Shown here piece by piece: positions 35,501 through 42,582 of a DNA stretch of 64,000 nt. The DNA is taken from positions 62,001-126,000 of the forward strand of contig NZ_JBHULB010000082.1 of the NCBI RefSeq assembly GCF_042684265.1, in the 5' to 3' direction. The DNA is from Croceitalea marina. Its GTDB lineage: Bacteria; Bacteroidota; Bacteroidia; Flavobacteriales; Flavobacteriaceae. Made by a program: the position numbers and the translations under genes. A model generated the notes under the pieces. It had not been told where the DNA came from. It saw only the letters and a list, made by a program, of their open reading frames with translations, and made no database searches. Within the stretch, counting starts at the first letter, position 1. Every line of letters begins with the position of its first letter.

Positions 35501-38253
35501 TTGGATACCACTGTGTTTGGATTGTTCACATTGGCAATTGTGGGCGTATTAGGGGCACCGGAAAGCAAGGTCCAAAACCCAGTTTCCACATTGGAATCGA
35601 ATCCGTTTCCTGACAATACCGTATTATCCGCCAGACAAATAGTCTGATCAGCACCTACAGCAGCAATAGTAGGAGGGATACCAATGTTAAGGGTAATCTG
35701 ATCGGAATCTGTGGAACAGGTTCCACTGTTGACCGTCCACTCAAATACATATTGACCAGAAAAAGTGAAAGTAAATTGTGCGGTCGGGCTTGTTTCATCA
35801 TCAATGGTAACACCACCAGGACCAGAAACTTGGGTCCACAAGCCCGTTCCTGTTGAGCTTGTTGCCACCATCGTATACGTAGCTACGCACACACTATCAT
35901 CTGGACCCGCATTGGCCGATGCCGAGGCATCTACGGTGATCTCTACATCATCGAATGTTGATTGACAACCGGCTTTTGAAATGGTCCAAGTAAGGGTATA
36001 ACTTTGATCAACTGTAATTGTTGCCGTTGTATTGAACAACGTATTATCCGCAAAACTTATTCCTGTATTGGGTGTTGCGGTCCATTGTCCTGTTTCCCCA
36101 GCACCTGGGGCATTTCCATTCAGGTTCACTGTGCCCGTTCCAGCTGCTAAACATTGATCAGTGCCTGCATTTGCTGTGGTTGGACCTGGTGTTGCATTCG
36201 TGGTAATGGTTACAGTATCCGTACCCGGCGGTGGGCATGTATTGTCATTGGGGTTGGAAACCGTCCATCTTAAAACATAGGTTTCATTGGCATCATCCAA
36301 ACCGGAAACCAAAGTATTTGGATCATTGGCGTCTGCAAAGACGATTGTAGCCCCAACCGGAGCGGTATCAACGGTCCATTCTCCAACTAAATTGGGCGCA
36401 GGAAGATCTTGGGCAGCTAACAACACTGGCGCTCCAAAACATACCAAAGGCTGATTTGGTCCTGCATCTGTGGTAATCGCTGCATCTGAGGATACGGTAA
36501 CGCTTACTGTTGACTCCGCAGAAGGAGAACAGGCATTACCCCCGGATATGGCATACTGAAAGATGTATTCACCTGGAATAAGTCCTGAAACCGGGGTGGT
36601 CTGATCGAAGGGGTTTGTGATGGTTGCCGTATTTGGACCATTTATTTGCGACCACAATGAGTTCCCCGTACTTACCGCATTACCAGCCAAGGAGGTCGAT
36701 GTCACATTACAAGCCAAGACCTGCCCAGTGCCTGCATTAGCACTTGTTGGATTCAAGGATATGGTCACATTGATGGCATCCGTACCTACCTCACAACCGG
36801 TCTGTACCGACCCACTTACCGCTCTCCGCAATAGTACAGTATAGGTACCCTCTACATCAAAATCAATGGCCAATGGAGTACTTCCAGTATTGTTAAAATC
36901 ATTGGGATCCACTAAGGTAGAACCAGATGGGCCACTAACTATAGCAAAGGTATTCCCGCCATTGCCCGTTGTCGTAAAGGGAATGTCCACTTCGGACTGC
37001 CCACAAACTCCAGTGATATCAGTGCCACCGTTTGCGGTTATAGTGATTGGATTTACGGAATATCTTATGGTAACTGTTTCCGTATCAAAACAACCCGTTA
37101 CCGAATTGCTTATCGTGTACTCAAAAGTATAGGTATTTGGCGAAACCAAACCTGATATTTGTGTTGTACTATTCGTATCATTGAGGATTGAGGCCGAAGG
37201 TCCACCGGTTTGTGTCCATTGAACGGTCTCTCCAGAGAATTGGGGTTGTGACCCTACTAAAGTTGTAGTTGTAATACTTGGGTCGCAAAAGCGAATATTG
37301 TTTTCCTGAACTGAAGCATTCGAAATGTCTTGGGTAGCTTCATCTACAGTTATAGTGACCGTATCTTGCCCGGAAACGCAAGGACCTGCAACCGTCCATC
37401 TTAATACGTAAGTTCCTTCAATGAGATTAGATACATTACTAGTATTGCTATTTGCATTTGAGAAGTTTGGTGTGCTTGGCCCGCTGACAAAAGACCAGGC
37501 ACCTTGTTGTCCATTAATATTATTGCCGCCAAAACTTGCATTCAAATTTGTAGACTGCGTTACGGTATAACAATTATCCAAATTTTGATTTGCTCCCGCA
37601 CTTACTGGCAGCTCCCCACCATAGTTAGTGATGGTGATGGTATCCGATGATTCACAAAATTGACCAGGAGCAAAGTCTGGCCCGGTAATAGTCCAACGAA
37701 GTGTTGTGGTACCTGCGCTACTTTCTGCTAAGTCTAAAGTTGTTGTTGCTGAAGTTGGAGAATTTATAGTAACTCCAGCATTGTTGGCGCCGTCTATACT
37801 CCAACTCCCTATTTCACCTGGATTAATCGGCGTATTTCCCGTTATGCTTATGGCTCCAGAGGTATCGGGACAAGAGGTCACATCATTTCCAGCATCCGCT
37901 ATCGTTATAGGTTCCACGCTAATGTTAACATCCTGAAATTGTGTGCTTCCATCCGTACAGTTAGCCGAAAGCCGAAATGTGTAAACGTTCCCCCCAATTA
38001 AGCCCGTTATTGAGGAATTAGGGTCATTTGGGTCATCAATGATAACTGATGGACCAGCAACCTGAGACCATACCGGACCACTCTGAATCAAACCAGCGGA
38101 AGAACCTGATAAAGTAAACGTACCATCATTAACGCATATTGTCTCATTTATACCTGCATTGACCGAACAATTTTGGCCATAAGAGAACGCAGTGCCGAGC
38201 AATAAAAAAGATAGAAGACTAAAGAACCAGTTATTGAGTATAAATCTTTTCAT
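26596..38253 (-). CDS. giant multi-domain adhesin with type B T9SS C-terminal domain
   Basis: A 3885-aa surface protein. It starts with a signal peptide (MKRFILNNWFFSLLSFLLLG, then AFSYGQ); an upstream ATG at 38292 would put 13 odd residues before it. About 15 PKD/Ig-like modules of around 90 aa follow (residues 25-1400), each with AGPDQ-like start, a W-x-Q-x-SGP strand, a NPNDPNS-type loop and FRWTV end, with paired Cys. Then come 18 DUF11 modules of around 130 aa (residues 1400-3785; DLSLTKTVSP...VGDTVTFT...LPSGYT...YTNTAEITASD...DPDSTPNND). The last 95 residues are a gliding-associated type B CTD (FSPNDDGVNDLFQI, VYNRWGNIVFE, WDG, PVGTYYYIL). Secretion by the type IX system is inferred. 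It is SprB-like in plan but not identical in repeats. Confidence 0.93.
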   Translation of the reverse strand: MKRFILNNWFFSLLSFLLLGTAFSYGQNCSVNAGINETICVNDGTFTLSGSSAGLIQSGPVWSQVAGPSVIIDDPNDPNSSITGLIGGNVYTFRLSANCTDGSTQFQDVNISVEPITIADAGNDVTSCPDTSGAISITGNTPINPGEIGSWSIDGANNAGVTINSPTSATTTLDLAESSAGTTTLRWTITGPDFAPGQFCESSDTITITNYGGELPVSAGANQNLDNCYTVTQSTNLNASFGGNNINGQQGAWSFVSGPSTPNFSNANSNTSNVSNLIEGTYVLRWTVAGPCVSGQDTVTITVDEATQDISNASVQENNIRFCDPSITTTTLVGSQPQFSGETVQWTQTGGPSASILNDTNSTTQISGLVSPNTYTFEYTISNSVTGCFDTETVTIRYSVNPITITANGGTDITGVCGQSEVDIPFTTTGNGGNTFAIVSGPSGSTLVDPNDFNNTGSTPLAIDFDVEGTYTVLLRRAVSGSVQTGCEVGTDAINVTISLNPTSANAGTGQVLACNVTSTSLAGNAVSTGNSLWSQINGPNTATITNPFDQTTPVSGLIPGEYIFQYAISGGNACSPSAESTVSVTVSSDAAITTDAGPNQPLVCFGAPVLLAAQDLPAPNLVGEWTVDTAPVGATIVFADANDPNTLVSGLDDANETYVLRWTVSNPNDNTCPPPGTDTVTITTNATPGPTTANAGTDQCLAAGTGTVNLNGNAPGAGETGQWTATPNTGISFADNTLFNTTATITVDQSYTLTWTISKAGCQSTFDDVEITVDASASANAGPDDSVCVATYTMVATSSTGTGLWTQVSGPGGVTIDDETSPTAQFTFTFSGQYVFEWTVNSGTCSTDSDQITLNIGIPPTIAAVGADQTICLADNTVLSGNGFDSNVETGFWTLLSGAPNTPTIANVNNPNTVVSNLVSGIYNFRWTIAGDSNCPTSFADLQVEVFAPAGDDETLQFCEITNFLVEATFGATGTWAQTSGPTTGVSINQNPANSNVAEIEIVAGSTYEFTFTTDYACGTDTKVVTVVSSTAPSIDPNAGLDQILCTADIGAPFQTTLAGNSPPVDVSNAEWRFANEPSGSLATIDSPNSPTSTISNLSVPGVYILEWNFESGNCTDTADVVRIEVFEAPSTADAGADQTDACQLDAQMNAVPPTAGIGTWTFSNDPSGGVAVIDSPNSPTTTLSNITILGTYELTWTVTNGTTFVNPSLCAPSVDTVEITFTDVPPSDADAGPDQDFCDATSANLAAVALTTGTGTWNQTAGPGITQFGTPATITDVNNPNTPVSDLEAGTYEFTWTASNGGCTLTDTMEIVILSQPIIADAGPDQTIQQFSTIALAATPTTVGTGLWTQISGPTTASFVDDTAPDTEVFGVDVGDYVFEWTVSNGICADVSDTMTLTILGMADLELTKTVNPTSVNAGDTVTFTISIFNNDGTAFGNSDATGVTVEDIVPSGYTLVPGTVSNGGVFNAGDLSIVWSNLTVVFGATLDLSFDATVNTTGVYDNTAEITASDQPDPDSTVNNASPAEDDQSTTAITLQSSDLSLLKTVSPTTASVGETVTFSLEVSNAGTSNASGIAVSDVVPSGYTIGTVNNGGSVSGNEISWSGLSVTSGGSTTVSFEAAVSMPTGAAGEYTNTAEITASDQLDPDSTPGNDDGNQSEDDESASGITLEQVDLELGISSAPTSGNAGDTVTYTVSLTNDDTVATGDATGVDVVVVVPSGFTIVPGSISNGGVYNSGSGTITWSGVSLTNGTTTDFTYDVTVNPSGNYDTTGEITTSDLPDLDSTPNNDDGDQSEDDEALASFTLQSADLSLLKTVSPTTASVGETVTFTLAISNAGTSNATGVSIADLVPGGYTIGTINNGGTRIGNEITWTGLTVTSGGSTSVSFEAVVNMPTGASGEYNNTAEITASDQIDPDSTPNNDNGDQSEDDESASAIVLEVADLELTKSISSSNGNVGDILTFTISLENNGTGDATGVSIVDTLPNGFDIVGGTISNGGFYNPGSLTITWDNLSVTNGATQNLTYDVSVNASGNYTNIAQITASDLLDPDSLPNNDDGDQSEDDETNATFTLQSSDLSLLKTVSPTTASVGETVTFSLEISNAGTSNASGVAVSDVVPSGYTIGTVNNGGSVSGNEISWSGLSVTSGSSTTVSFEAVVNMPTGSGGEYNNTAEITASDQLDPDSTPGNDDGDQSEDDESASSITLEQVDLELDISSVPTSGNAGDTVTYTVALTNDDTIETGDATGVEIVVVVPSGFTIVPGSISGGGVYNPGSGTITWSNVNVANGDTSNFTYDVTVNESGNYNTTGEITASDLPDVDSTPNNDDGDQSEDDEAISPFSLQSADLSLVKDISAGSSATPNIGDTLVFELTITNAGPNTATNVVIEDEVPRGYTLGTVNNGGTSIAGIFLSWDIASLPVGNTTLSYEVTVNEPSGDIDEYLNIAEVAASDQSDPDSEPFNDDGDQDEDDEDFFEITPQLIDLDLDKSVSISNPNVGDVVTFTIAISNLGNAPATGVAVEDILPSGYSNVTSISNGGSFGAGVVSWSGLNIPLGSNSISLTFNAQVLAPTGAVDEYKNRVEVTAADQFDTDSAPNNDDGDQSEDDEDNITIIPQQADLSLTKTASTPSPNVGDTVMFTLTINNLGPNIATNVALEDILPSGFTLTTVNNGGSSAVNTASWTGLTVLANGGSTSVTYEATVNAPTGAFDEYLNVASITASDQFDPDSDPTTGNAIDEDGNGQGDDDDEDAINLTPNVADLSLTKIVVDGDTSPQVGTEISFEITVFNDGPQDANDVVVQDLLPTGFDFILYSSTSGIYNESTGVWLVGDISSGGSETLVIDVLVNPTGNYTNVAEVTASDVFDIDSTPNNDILTEDDQDDVTVSPISTIDISLDKTVSNDTPDVNTDITFTITVTNEGPSEATNLQVLDQLPSGFTYVSDDSVGAYDDTTGNWNIGNLGIGNTTVLNIVATVNTIGVYTNIAEVISHTELDIDSTPNNDILSEDDQDEVVVSPRPLVDISVTKVANDMTPNIGGEVEFTVTVTNDGPSDATNIVVTDLLESGYEFVSATPTNGIYEDLNGSWTIGDLDNGITETIIITANVLANGTYTNTAELTDLNEFDIDSEPSNNDDTEDDQETIEPTPVLVSDLELTKTVNDASPFVGNEVIFTLSLINNGPSDASGVEVVDLLPDGYTYVSNNSTAGVYNEASGLWSLNGVIPNGTTETLNIVVVVNPSGNYSNSAEITGSNNNDIDSTPANDIASEDDQDNADTTPTPLADLSLVKTVDNEFPDVSDTITFTLTLNNAGPSAATGIQVNETLPSGYTYISDDSGGLYNPGTGIWNVTSLAADATIELNIVVGINTTGSYANVAEVIAVNELDPNSTPNNNDINEDDQDEQVTLPRVITDISVLKTVDNANPSVGSQITFTITVTNDGPSDATGLVVEDILASGYEFVNAVPSSGTYDEVIGSWNITGLLNGASETLDIVATVLTNGDYSNTAELIALDTFDPDSSPDNNLNSEDDQDTVTPVPTGLADLSLTKEVDELNPNVGDIIEFTINLTNSGDSDATGVVVTDVVPSGYTYQSHLSTAGVYDPNTGVWNTNGVIPNGTTETLIVLLQVNAPTGTDGEYTNIAEITASNQADPDSNINEDSSIDDLADGLADDDEASVTVVPQSVDISVDKIVSNERPKIGDEIQFTITISNLGISDATNVGIEELLPNGYAYQSSQASMGAFDQVDGFWEIPVLASSETATLIINVEVLEEDDYINTANLAFVDQIDLNESNDSDQATIDPTCLTIYNEFSPNDDGVNDLFQIDCISRYPNNVLRVYNRWGNIVFEQKNYDNTWDGLSNGRATISEQELLPVGTYYYILELGDGSEPVSDWLYINR
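26920..34045 (-). repeat. DUF11 module array (18 copies) within the adhesin gene
   Basis: Eighteen tandem copies of a roughly 130-codon DUF11 module, recognised by starts such as ADLELTKTV, SDLSLLKTVSP, VDLELGISSAP and ADISVDKIV. Modules 2, 4 and 6 are near-identical to each other, and 3 and 7 are near-identical, so the array has grown by duplication. Acidic linkers (EDDQ, NNDDGDQSEDDE) between modules are candidate calcium-binding loops. Confidence 0.9.
31633..32040 (-). repeat. recently duplicated DUF11 segment, copy 1 (copy 2 at 33236-33645)
   Basis: The DNA around 31813-31880 is identical over about 65 bp to that at 33418-33485, and similarity extends about 400 bp. The offset is 1605 bp (535 codons, exactly four modules). 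The segment is also more GC-rich than the rest of the gene. It indicates a recent in-frame duplication or gene-conversion event. Confidence 0.85.
34045..38180 (-). repeat. PKD/Ig-like module array (about 15 copies) within the adhesin gene
   Basis: About fifteen diverged modules of 85-100 codons, each with an AGxDQ-type opening, a W-x-Q/F-x-SGP core, a loop such as NPNDPNS or SPNSPTS and a Y-x-(F/L)-x-W-T-V-S closing strand before a Cys. Divergence is much higher than in the DUF11 array, so this part is older or under different selection. Confidence 0.8.
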
Positions 38254-38675
38254 TAAGATTTTATTTAAATATTTGTAAGAAAATTCAAACATATTATATT
38301 TTTTTTAACAATCCCCCCGGATGTTGTATTTCATCGATAAGTTGTTGTGAAACAATGAATAATCGATGAATGGTATTATTCAATTAGTTGATTTTCCAAA
38401 TTTTTTGCTAAATGTTTAGCACGGGTAAATAATAAAAGTAATCGGGGGAACTAATAAGTACTTTTAGATCTACCCGTCCACAAAACACCAAAATGAAAAC
38501 AACCAGTTTTACATTTTAATTATAAAGCTAGCTCTGCTTTTGTTAATTGTAAGATTCGTAGAGTGAATTAGGGAGAAAAATATCGATTAAAAGTATTTTT
38601 TTATCGATGAAATGTATTTTAACAAGTAAAAAGCTTAAAAAATTATGTTAAAATTGAATTACACCTTTTTGAGGG
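38254..38675 (-). promoter_or_regulatory. upstream region of the adhesin operon
   Basis: A 422-bp gene-free region that must carry the adhesin-operon promoter. The 9-mer ATCGATGAA occurs at 38362-38370 and 38603-38611, its reverse complement at 38330-38338 (an inverted pair with the first), and a one-mismatch copy (ATCGATTAA) at 38582-38590. Further dyads: GCTAAA-TG-TTTAGC near 38407-38420, and ACGGGTA with TACCCGT further upstream. The repeated 9-mer is a candidate operator; there is no proof of binding. Confidence 0.45.
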
Positions 38676-40199
38676 TTAAATAAAGGTATTAATTGCATTA
38701 ATTAAATCTAATTTTGTAAATGGTTTGGTTAGGACAGTATTAATACCTGAGGAATAACATCTTTCGATATTTTTTTTATAGGCGTCCGCTGTTATGGCTA
38801 TAATCGGAGTTTTGTTAGTCTTTTTATCAGGAAGATTTCGAATTAGGCTGGCGATTTCATAGCCATTAGTCTCTGGTAGATGAATATCAACAATTATTAA
38901 ATCTAATGGTTCTTTAGTAATTATAGGACTTAAATCTTCTTTACCCGAAAACGCTTCAATTGAGTATTTTTTTTCTTCTAATAAGTACTTGAATAAGATT
39001 AATTGAGTTTGCTCGTCATCTTCAACTATCATGACACGCTTCTTTGCTTTATTTAATGCTGTACCTGTTGTTTTAGAAACACTTTTATTCAAATAAGTCG
39101 GGAGATTAATGTAGGATTTTCGAATACATGTTAGACTCAAATCGAAGTAAAATACAGAACCACCTTTTGAGTTTGATGTTACTCTTATATCACTTTTTAG
39201 AGCATTCAGTATTTTTTTAACTATTGGCAAACCTAATCCTAAACCTCTATGTTCTTTGGCATTATCTAGGCGATGAAAATATTCAAAAATATTTGGTATA
39301 CTAGTCTTTTCAATGCCTCCAGCCGAATCGGAAACATGAAAGCTCAAATTAATATTTCTACCCCAGCGTTGATTCAGTATAACCTTTAAGACTATTTCCC
39401 CTCTATTTGTAAACTTAATGGCATTATCCAAAAGATTGGTTAATATTTGAAACAAGCATTTTTCGTCAGAGACTAATACCTCAGGTATATTTTTATTAAT
39501 TTCCATTCTTAAAATAAGACCTTTTTGCTTTGCTTTTAAACCATATACTAGGCGGAGACTCTCAAGAAGATTAACGATGCTAAAAGCTTCTTTTTTTATA
39601 ATTAATTGTCCTGTATTAATTTTTCCAACCTCTAAAATATCTTCTACCATAGAAGTCAATTTATTACTTGAGCTTTTTATAAAATTGACGTAGTCTTTTT
39701 GTTCTTGAGTTAAACCGGTATCAGAAAGAAGGGAAGTAAAAGAGATAATATGCATTAAAGGATTTCGTAATTCATGACTAAAATTCTGAATAAAATTCTC
39801 TTTGAATTGCTCTCTTTCTTCAAGAATGAAATTTTTTTCGCTAACTTTTTCTAAGCTGATATTTAATTCGTTCTTTTCTTGGGCAACTAATTGATAATTC
39901 TCATAATAAGTTGTCAAATCTTGAATAACAATAGAAAGAATTTTCCCTCTTCTATTAATTTCAATATCAGCAACAATTTCTTGGTCTTCAATACACAAAT
40001 TGACACAAGTAAATATTAGTCCGTTGTCACTTATTGGTAAAAATTCTATGTTGTAAAAAAAAGGGTGTTTTTCACTAATCAAGCTATTTTTTTGAAAATT
40101 ATAGATAGCTTGATTGCTGTTAATGATTTTTCCATTTAAATCTGTAATAATATGTTGAATTCTCGGCCCCATTCTATTTACGATTTTGGGAGAATACAA
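38676..40199 (-). CDS. soluble hybrid histidine kinase with C-terminal receiver
   Basis: A 507-aa protein with no membrane segment: a PAS-like N-terminal part (residues 1-100), a coiled coil (100-135), HisKA with phospho-His142 (NFSHELRNPLMHI), HATPase_c (about 240-355: NLLDNAIKF, EYFHRLD, GLGLGLPIVKK) and a receiver (388-505) with acidic pair Glu393/Asp394, phospho-Asp438 (IIVDIHLPETNGYE) and a TKPF lysine. The G1 box reads DSAGGI instead of DxGxG, a mild deviation. Its start overlaps the GTPase gene by 22 bp; an alternative start is Met10 at 40172. Last gene of the four-gene operon, 422 bp upstream of the adhesin. The input signal may come from the GTPase (inference). Confidence 0.9.
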   Translation of the reverse strand: MYSPKIVNRMGPRIQHIITDLNGKIINSNQAIYNFQKNSLISEKHPFFYNIEFLPISDNGLIFTCVNLCIEDQEIVADIEINRRGKILSIVIQDLTTYYENYQLVAQEKNELNISLEKVSEKNFILEEREQFKENFIQNFSHELRNPLMHIISFTSLLSDTGLTQEQKDYVNFIKSSSNKLTSMVEDILEVGKINTGQLIIKKEAFSIVNLLESLRLVYGLKAKQKGLILRMEINKNIPEVLVSDEKCLFQILTNLLDNAIKFTNRGEIVLKVILNQRWGRNINLSFHVSDSAGGIEKTSIPNIFEYFHRLDNAKEHRGLGLGLPIVKKILNALKSDIRVTSNSKGGSVFYFDLSLTCIRKSYINLPTYLNKSVSKTTGTALNKAKKRVMIVEDDEQTQLILFKYLLEEKKYSIEAFSGKEDLSPIITKEPLDLIIVDIHLPETNGYEIASLIRNLPDKKTNKTPIIAITADAYKKNIERCYSSGINTVLTKPFTKLDLINAINTFI

Positions 40200-40678
40200 T
40201 TTTTTACAAGATTTAAAAATGCAGTATTAACATGTTCACCTGTTTTTGCGCTTGTTAGAAAATCATAAGTAAGCTGATTTTTTTTATCAAGTTGGTTTAA
40301 GACTTCTTTTTCAATCAAATCTAATTTGTTGCCAATGATTTGTATGCTTGCTTTAGGGCATTTTTGTTTAATAATTTTTAAATCGTCTTGGATATTTTCA
40401 TAACTCTTAGGCCGGGTTATATCAAAAACATATAGCACACCATCAGTACCCAATAGATAAGCATCTCTGACAGAATTTAAATCTTTGGTTCCTTCTATAT
40501 CCCATATAATTAGTGAAAGTGGACCTAGTGTTTCGATAATGAGTTCTTTTTTTGAAATATGAACACCAATGGTTACTTTATAAGATTCTGAAAAAGAGCT
40601 ATTTACAAATTGCCTAATTAAAGAGGTTTTACCAACTCCGAAATGTCCCAGAAGTACAATCTTTTTAGATTTCTGCAT
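40178..40678 (-). CDS. Ras/Rab-like small GTPase
   Basis: A 166-aa GTPase with all five G motifs: G1 GHFGVGKTS (11-19), G2 Thr36 in YKVTIGV, G3 WDIEG (59-63), G4 NKLD (117-120) and G5 SAK (143-145). G3 has Glu before Gly instead of the Rab AGQ, so the catalytic Gln is absent and intrinsic hydrolysis may depend on a partner. The overall pattern is that of bacterial Rab/Sar-like GTPases (COG1100-type, distant from MglA). It overlaps the upstream longin-like gene by 14 bp and the kinase gene by 22 bp, so the four products are made together. Confidence 0.9.
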   Translation of the reverse strand: MQKSKKIVLLGHFGVGKTSLIRQFVNSSFSESYKVTIGVHISKKELIIETLGPLSLIIWDIEGTKDLNSVRDAYLLGTDGVLYVFDITRPKSYENIQDDLKIIKQKCPKASIQIIGNKLDLIEKEVLNQLDKKNQLTYDFLTSAKTGEHVNTAFLNLVKNCILPKS

Positions 40679-41453
40679 TACTGAAATAACTTGCTAATTT
40701 TTTATTAAGGTTCTTTGTTTCTATTATACTAGTTTTTGTAAACTCTTCATAAAAGTCAAAAATCATGTTTTGTAATTTGTCTTTCGAAGAAGGATGATAA
40801 TTACCTGAAATTACAACTGCAATGTAATGAGTCATAAAACTTTGAATATGTATTTTAAATAACTCATATTCAATGAGCTCCAGGTGTTGTTGTTTTTTTA
40901 GGTATGCGTCTTCAACAAAAGATTTTATTGCTGTTAGCATTCCTGAAATCATTTCTTCATCAATGGTCTGTTTGTTTGAATAACTTCCAATCAAAATTCC
41001 GGACTCCTGCTCAATAAGCAAAACCTGTTCAATTTTAGTGGGGATTAAATGTTTTGTTGAAGCATTATTTTTAGTTCTAATGCTATTCTTAAATCTCTTT
41101 TTCCAGTTAAGACGATCATTAATTTTGGCTGAAAGAACTTTTATTTCTTGTGAGATATACTTTTTGATCATTTTCCCTAAAATGGGGTATAGGGCATCAA
41201 CTACTTCATTACGTGAGTTTTTAATTTCTTTTTTGAGTGTTTCTGTGATTGTACTGCCTAATGTTTCGGGAATACTTCGAGTGTATTCGTTCAAACGCTC
41301 AGTAATTATGGGATCGACTTTTTTTGAAAGCTTCTTTTGTTCGTTTATTGTCTTTTCAATTTGATCAATTCTAGTTGAAATTTTTTCTGCAAACTCTCGT
41401 TCGTCCGTTAAAAGAATTTCTTTGAATAATGTAAGCTTATCTTTCTCATTCAT
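40665..41453 (-). CDS. GTPase-associated protein with longin/roadblock-like domain
   Basis: A 262-aa soluble protein. Residues 1-130 are helical (DEREFAEKISTRID, ITERLNEYTRSIPETLG, VVDALYPILGKMIKKYISQEIK). Residues 138-240 look like a longin/roadblock fold: IEQVLLIEQESGILIGSYS, then MISGMLTAIKSFVEDAYL, then HYIAVVISGNYH. By eye this matches the N-terminal region of a family of larger proteins in other phyla that end in an OmpA domain and occur beside small GTPases; the OmpA part is missing here. Roadblock/longin domains are typical GTPase partners, so it probably binds the neighbouring GTPase (inference). Confidence 0.75.
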   Translation of the reverse strand: MNEKDKLTLFKEILLTDEREFAEKISTRIDQIEKTINEQKKLSKKVDPIITERLNEYTRSIPETLGSTITETLKKEIKNSRNEVVDALYPILGKMIKKYISQEIKVLSAKINDRLNWKKRFKNSIRTKNNASTKHLIPTKIEQVLLIEQESGILIGSYSNKQTIDEEMISGMLTAIKSFVEDAYLKKQQHLELIEYELFKIHIQSFMTHYIAVVISGNYHPSSKDKLQNMIFDFYEEFTKTSIIETKNLNKKLASYFSNAEI

Positions 41454-41465
41454 ATAAAAGGGCTT

Positions 41466-41831
41466 TTATTTTTGGCCCTTGGCTATTTTCTCTCCTAATG
41501 ATATTAAGAGCTGCCCTAGAGAGTTCTTATCAATCTTGTTGTTGTCCAAATCTTTGAGTTTATCAGAAAAACTATCTTCAATATCTGTTAGTCTTATATT
41601 GATGTCTGTACTTAAATTATCGATAGCAGCATCTAATTCATTTTTAATTTCGTTAATTAGATTCTCAAGTTCTACTTTTTTACTTTGTATTTCGCTTTTT
41701 ATTTTTTCAAATTCGGAATCATATTCTTGAATGTTCTCGCCAAAAATAATATCCTTTAGTTGTTCTATTTTTGAATTGGTGAGCTTACCATTTTCCTGTG
41801 CCTTATTCTTTGGGGAACTAATTTGAGTCAT
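41466..41831 (-). CDS. coiled-coil protein, first gene of the GTPase operon
   Basis: A 121-aa, highly charged protein. A short N-terminal segment (KIEQLKDIIFGENIQEYD) leads into a coiled coil of about 75 residues (FEKIKSEIQSKKVELENLINEI...DIEDSFSDKLKDL), ending with DKNSLGQLLISLGEKIAKG. The D-I-I-F-G-E start echoes the LFKEILLTDERE start of the next gene, suggesting a shared binding segment. It lies 12 bp upstream of the longin-like gene. Likely scaffold for the GTPase module (inference). Confidence 0.72.
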   Translation of the reverse strand: MTQISSPKNKAQENGKLTNSKIEQLKDIIFGENIQEYDSEFEKIKSEIQSKKVELENLINEIKNELDAAIDNLSTDINIRLTDIEDSFSDKLKDLDNNKIDKNSLGQLLISLGEKIAKGQK

Positions 41832-42410
41832 TTTTATTCTGAAATTTAATTGTAAGGTAATTAAAATATGTTTCCATGGTAATAAGTTTACAACCTTTAT
41901 TAATTATTTGTTAATAAAAATTATTTCCGTAGTAATTTTAAATTTTTTTGAGCCGCAAAAAATGATTAAATAACTCAAATTCCATCAATCAAAAATCAAA
42001 TAGGGCGCATATGCTCATGTTGGTTTCATAGTAGTTTTTTACAAAACACCATATATTCATTTTCAAAATCTCGTTGATTCTTTTCATTCAATGAACTTCT
42101 TCTAAAAGAGCTTCTTTTCTCTAGTTAAAACTTGGGCGCTTTTCATTCTCCACTAAGGATAGAGATAATTTGAAGTTGAGAGTTTATTCAAGATGTGTCA
42201 TTGTCATGACAATCTTGCTTTTTCTCCCGGAGGTCGCAAAAGAAAATAAACACGGCAAAGCTTATCTCAAAATGGTCGTTAATACCCTTTTATCCGTATT
42301 AATAAATTGACTTTACATATTGGATATTTAAGTTGTAAGTAGTTCCATTAAAGCGAAAAGTAATTATAATGAAAGAAAAAATGGAACTTCAAATTAAAAG
42401 TAGGATGCGC

Positions 42411-42466
42411 CCTATTCTGATTTTACTCGACGTTTATCTCTCGGAACACTATAAAATCAGAACAGG
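42411..42466. repeat. 15-bp inverted repeat
   Basis: CCTATTCTGATTTTA (42411-42425) faces TAAAATCAGAACAGG (42452-42466), with 14 of 15 bases paired around a 26-bp loop. The arms are related to the sequence near 42000. Could be a transposon-end remnant or a long RNA hairpin. Confidence 0.6.
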
Positions 42467-42582
42467 ATCCATGCTTAAAGTTTAAGGGTAAGATTTGGGA
42501 TAGTTACATATTCTAATTAAGAATAATAGCATTTAAGTTCTTTCGATTACATTTGTATTGACGAAAGAAAAATCACCAAAAA

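Noticed and set aside
29126..37936. Many Ser/Thr/Pro-rich plus-strand frames antisense to the adhesin gene
   Set aside because: They mirror the repeat structure of the adhesin and have no independent starts, signals or domains.
26596..38253. Possibility that the adhesin is a polysaccharide-utilisation or phage tail protein
   Set aside because: The signal peptide, DUF11 and PKD-like arrays, type B CTD and adjacent PorP/SprF gene fit a type IX-secreted adhesin; there is no SusD and there are no phage genes.
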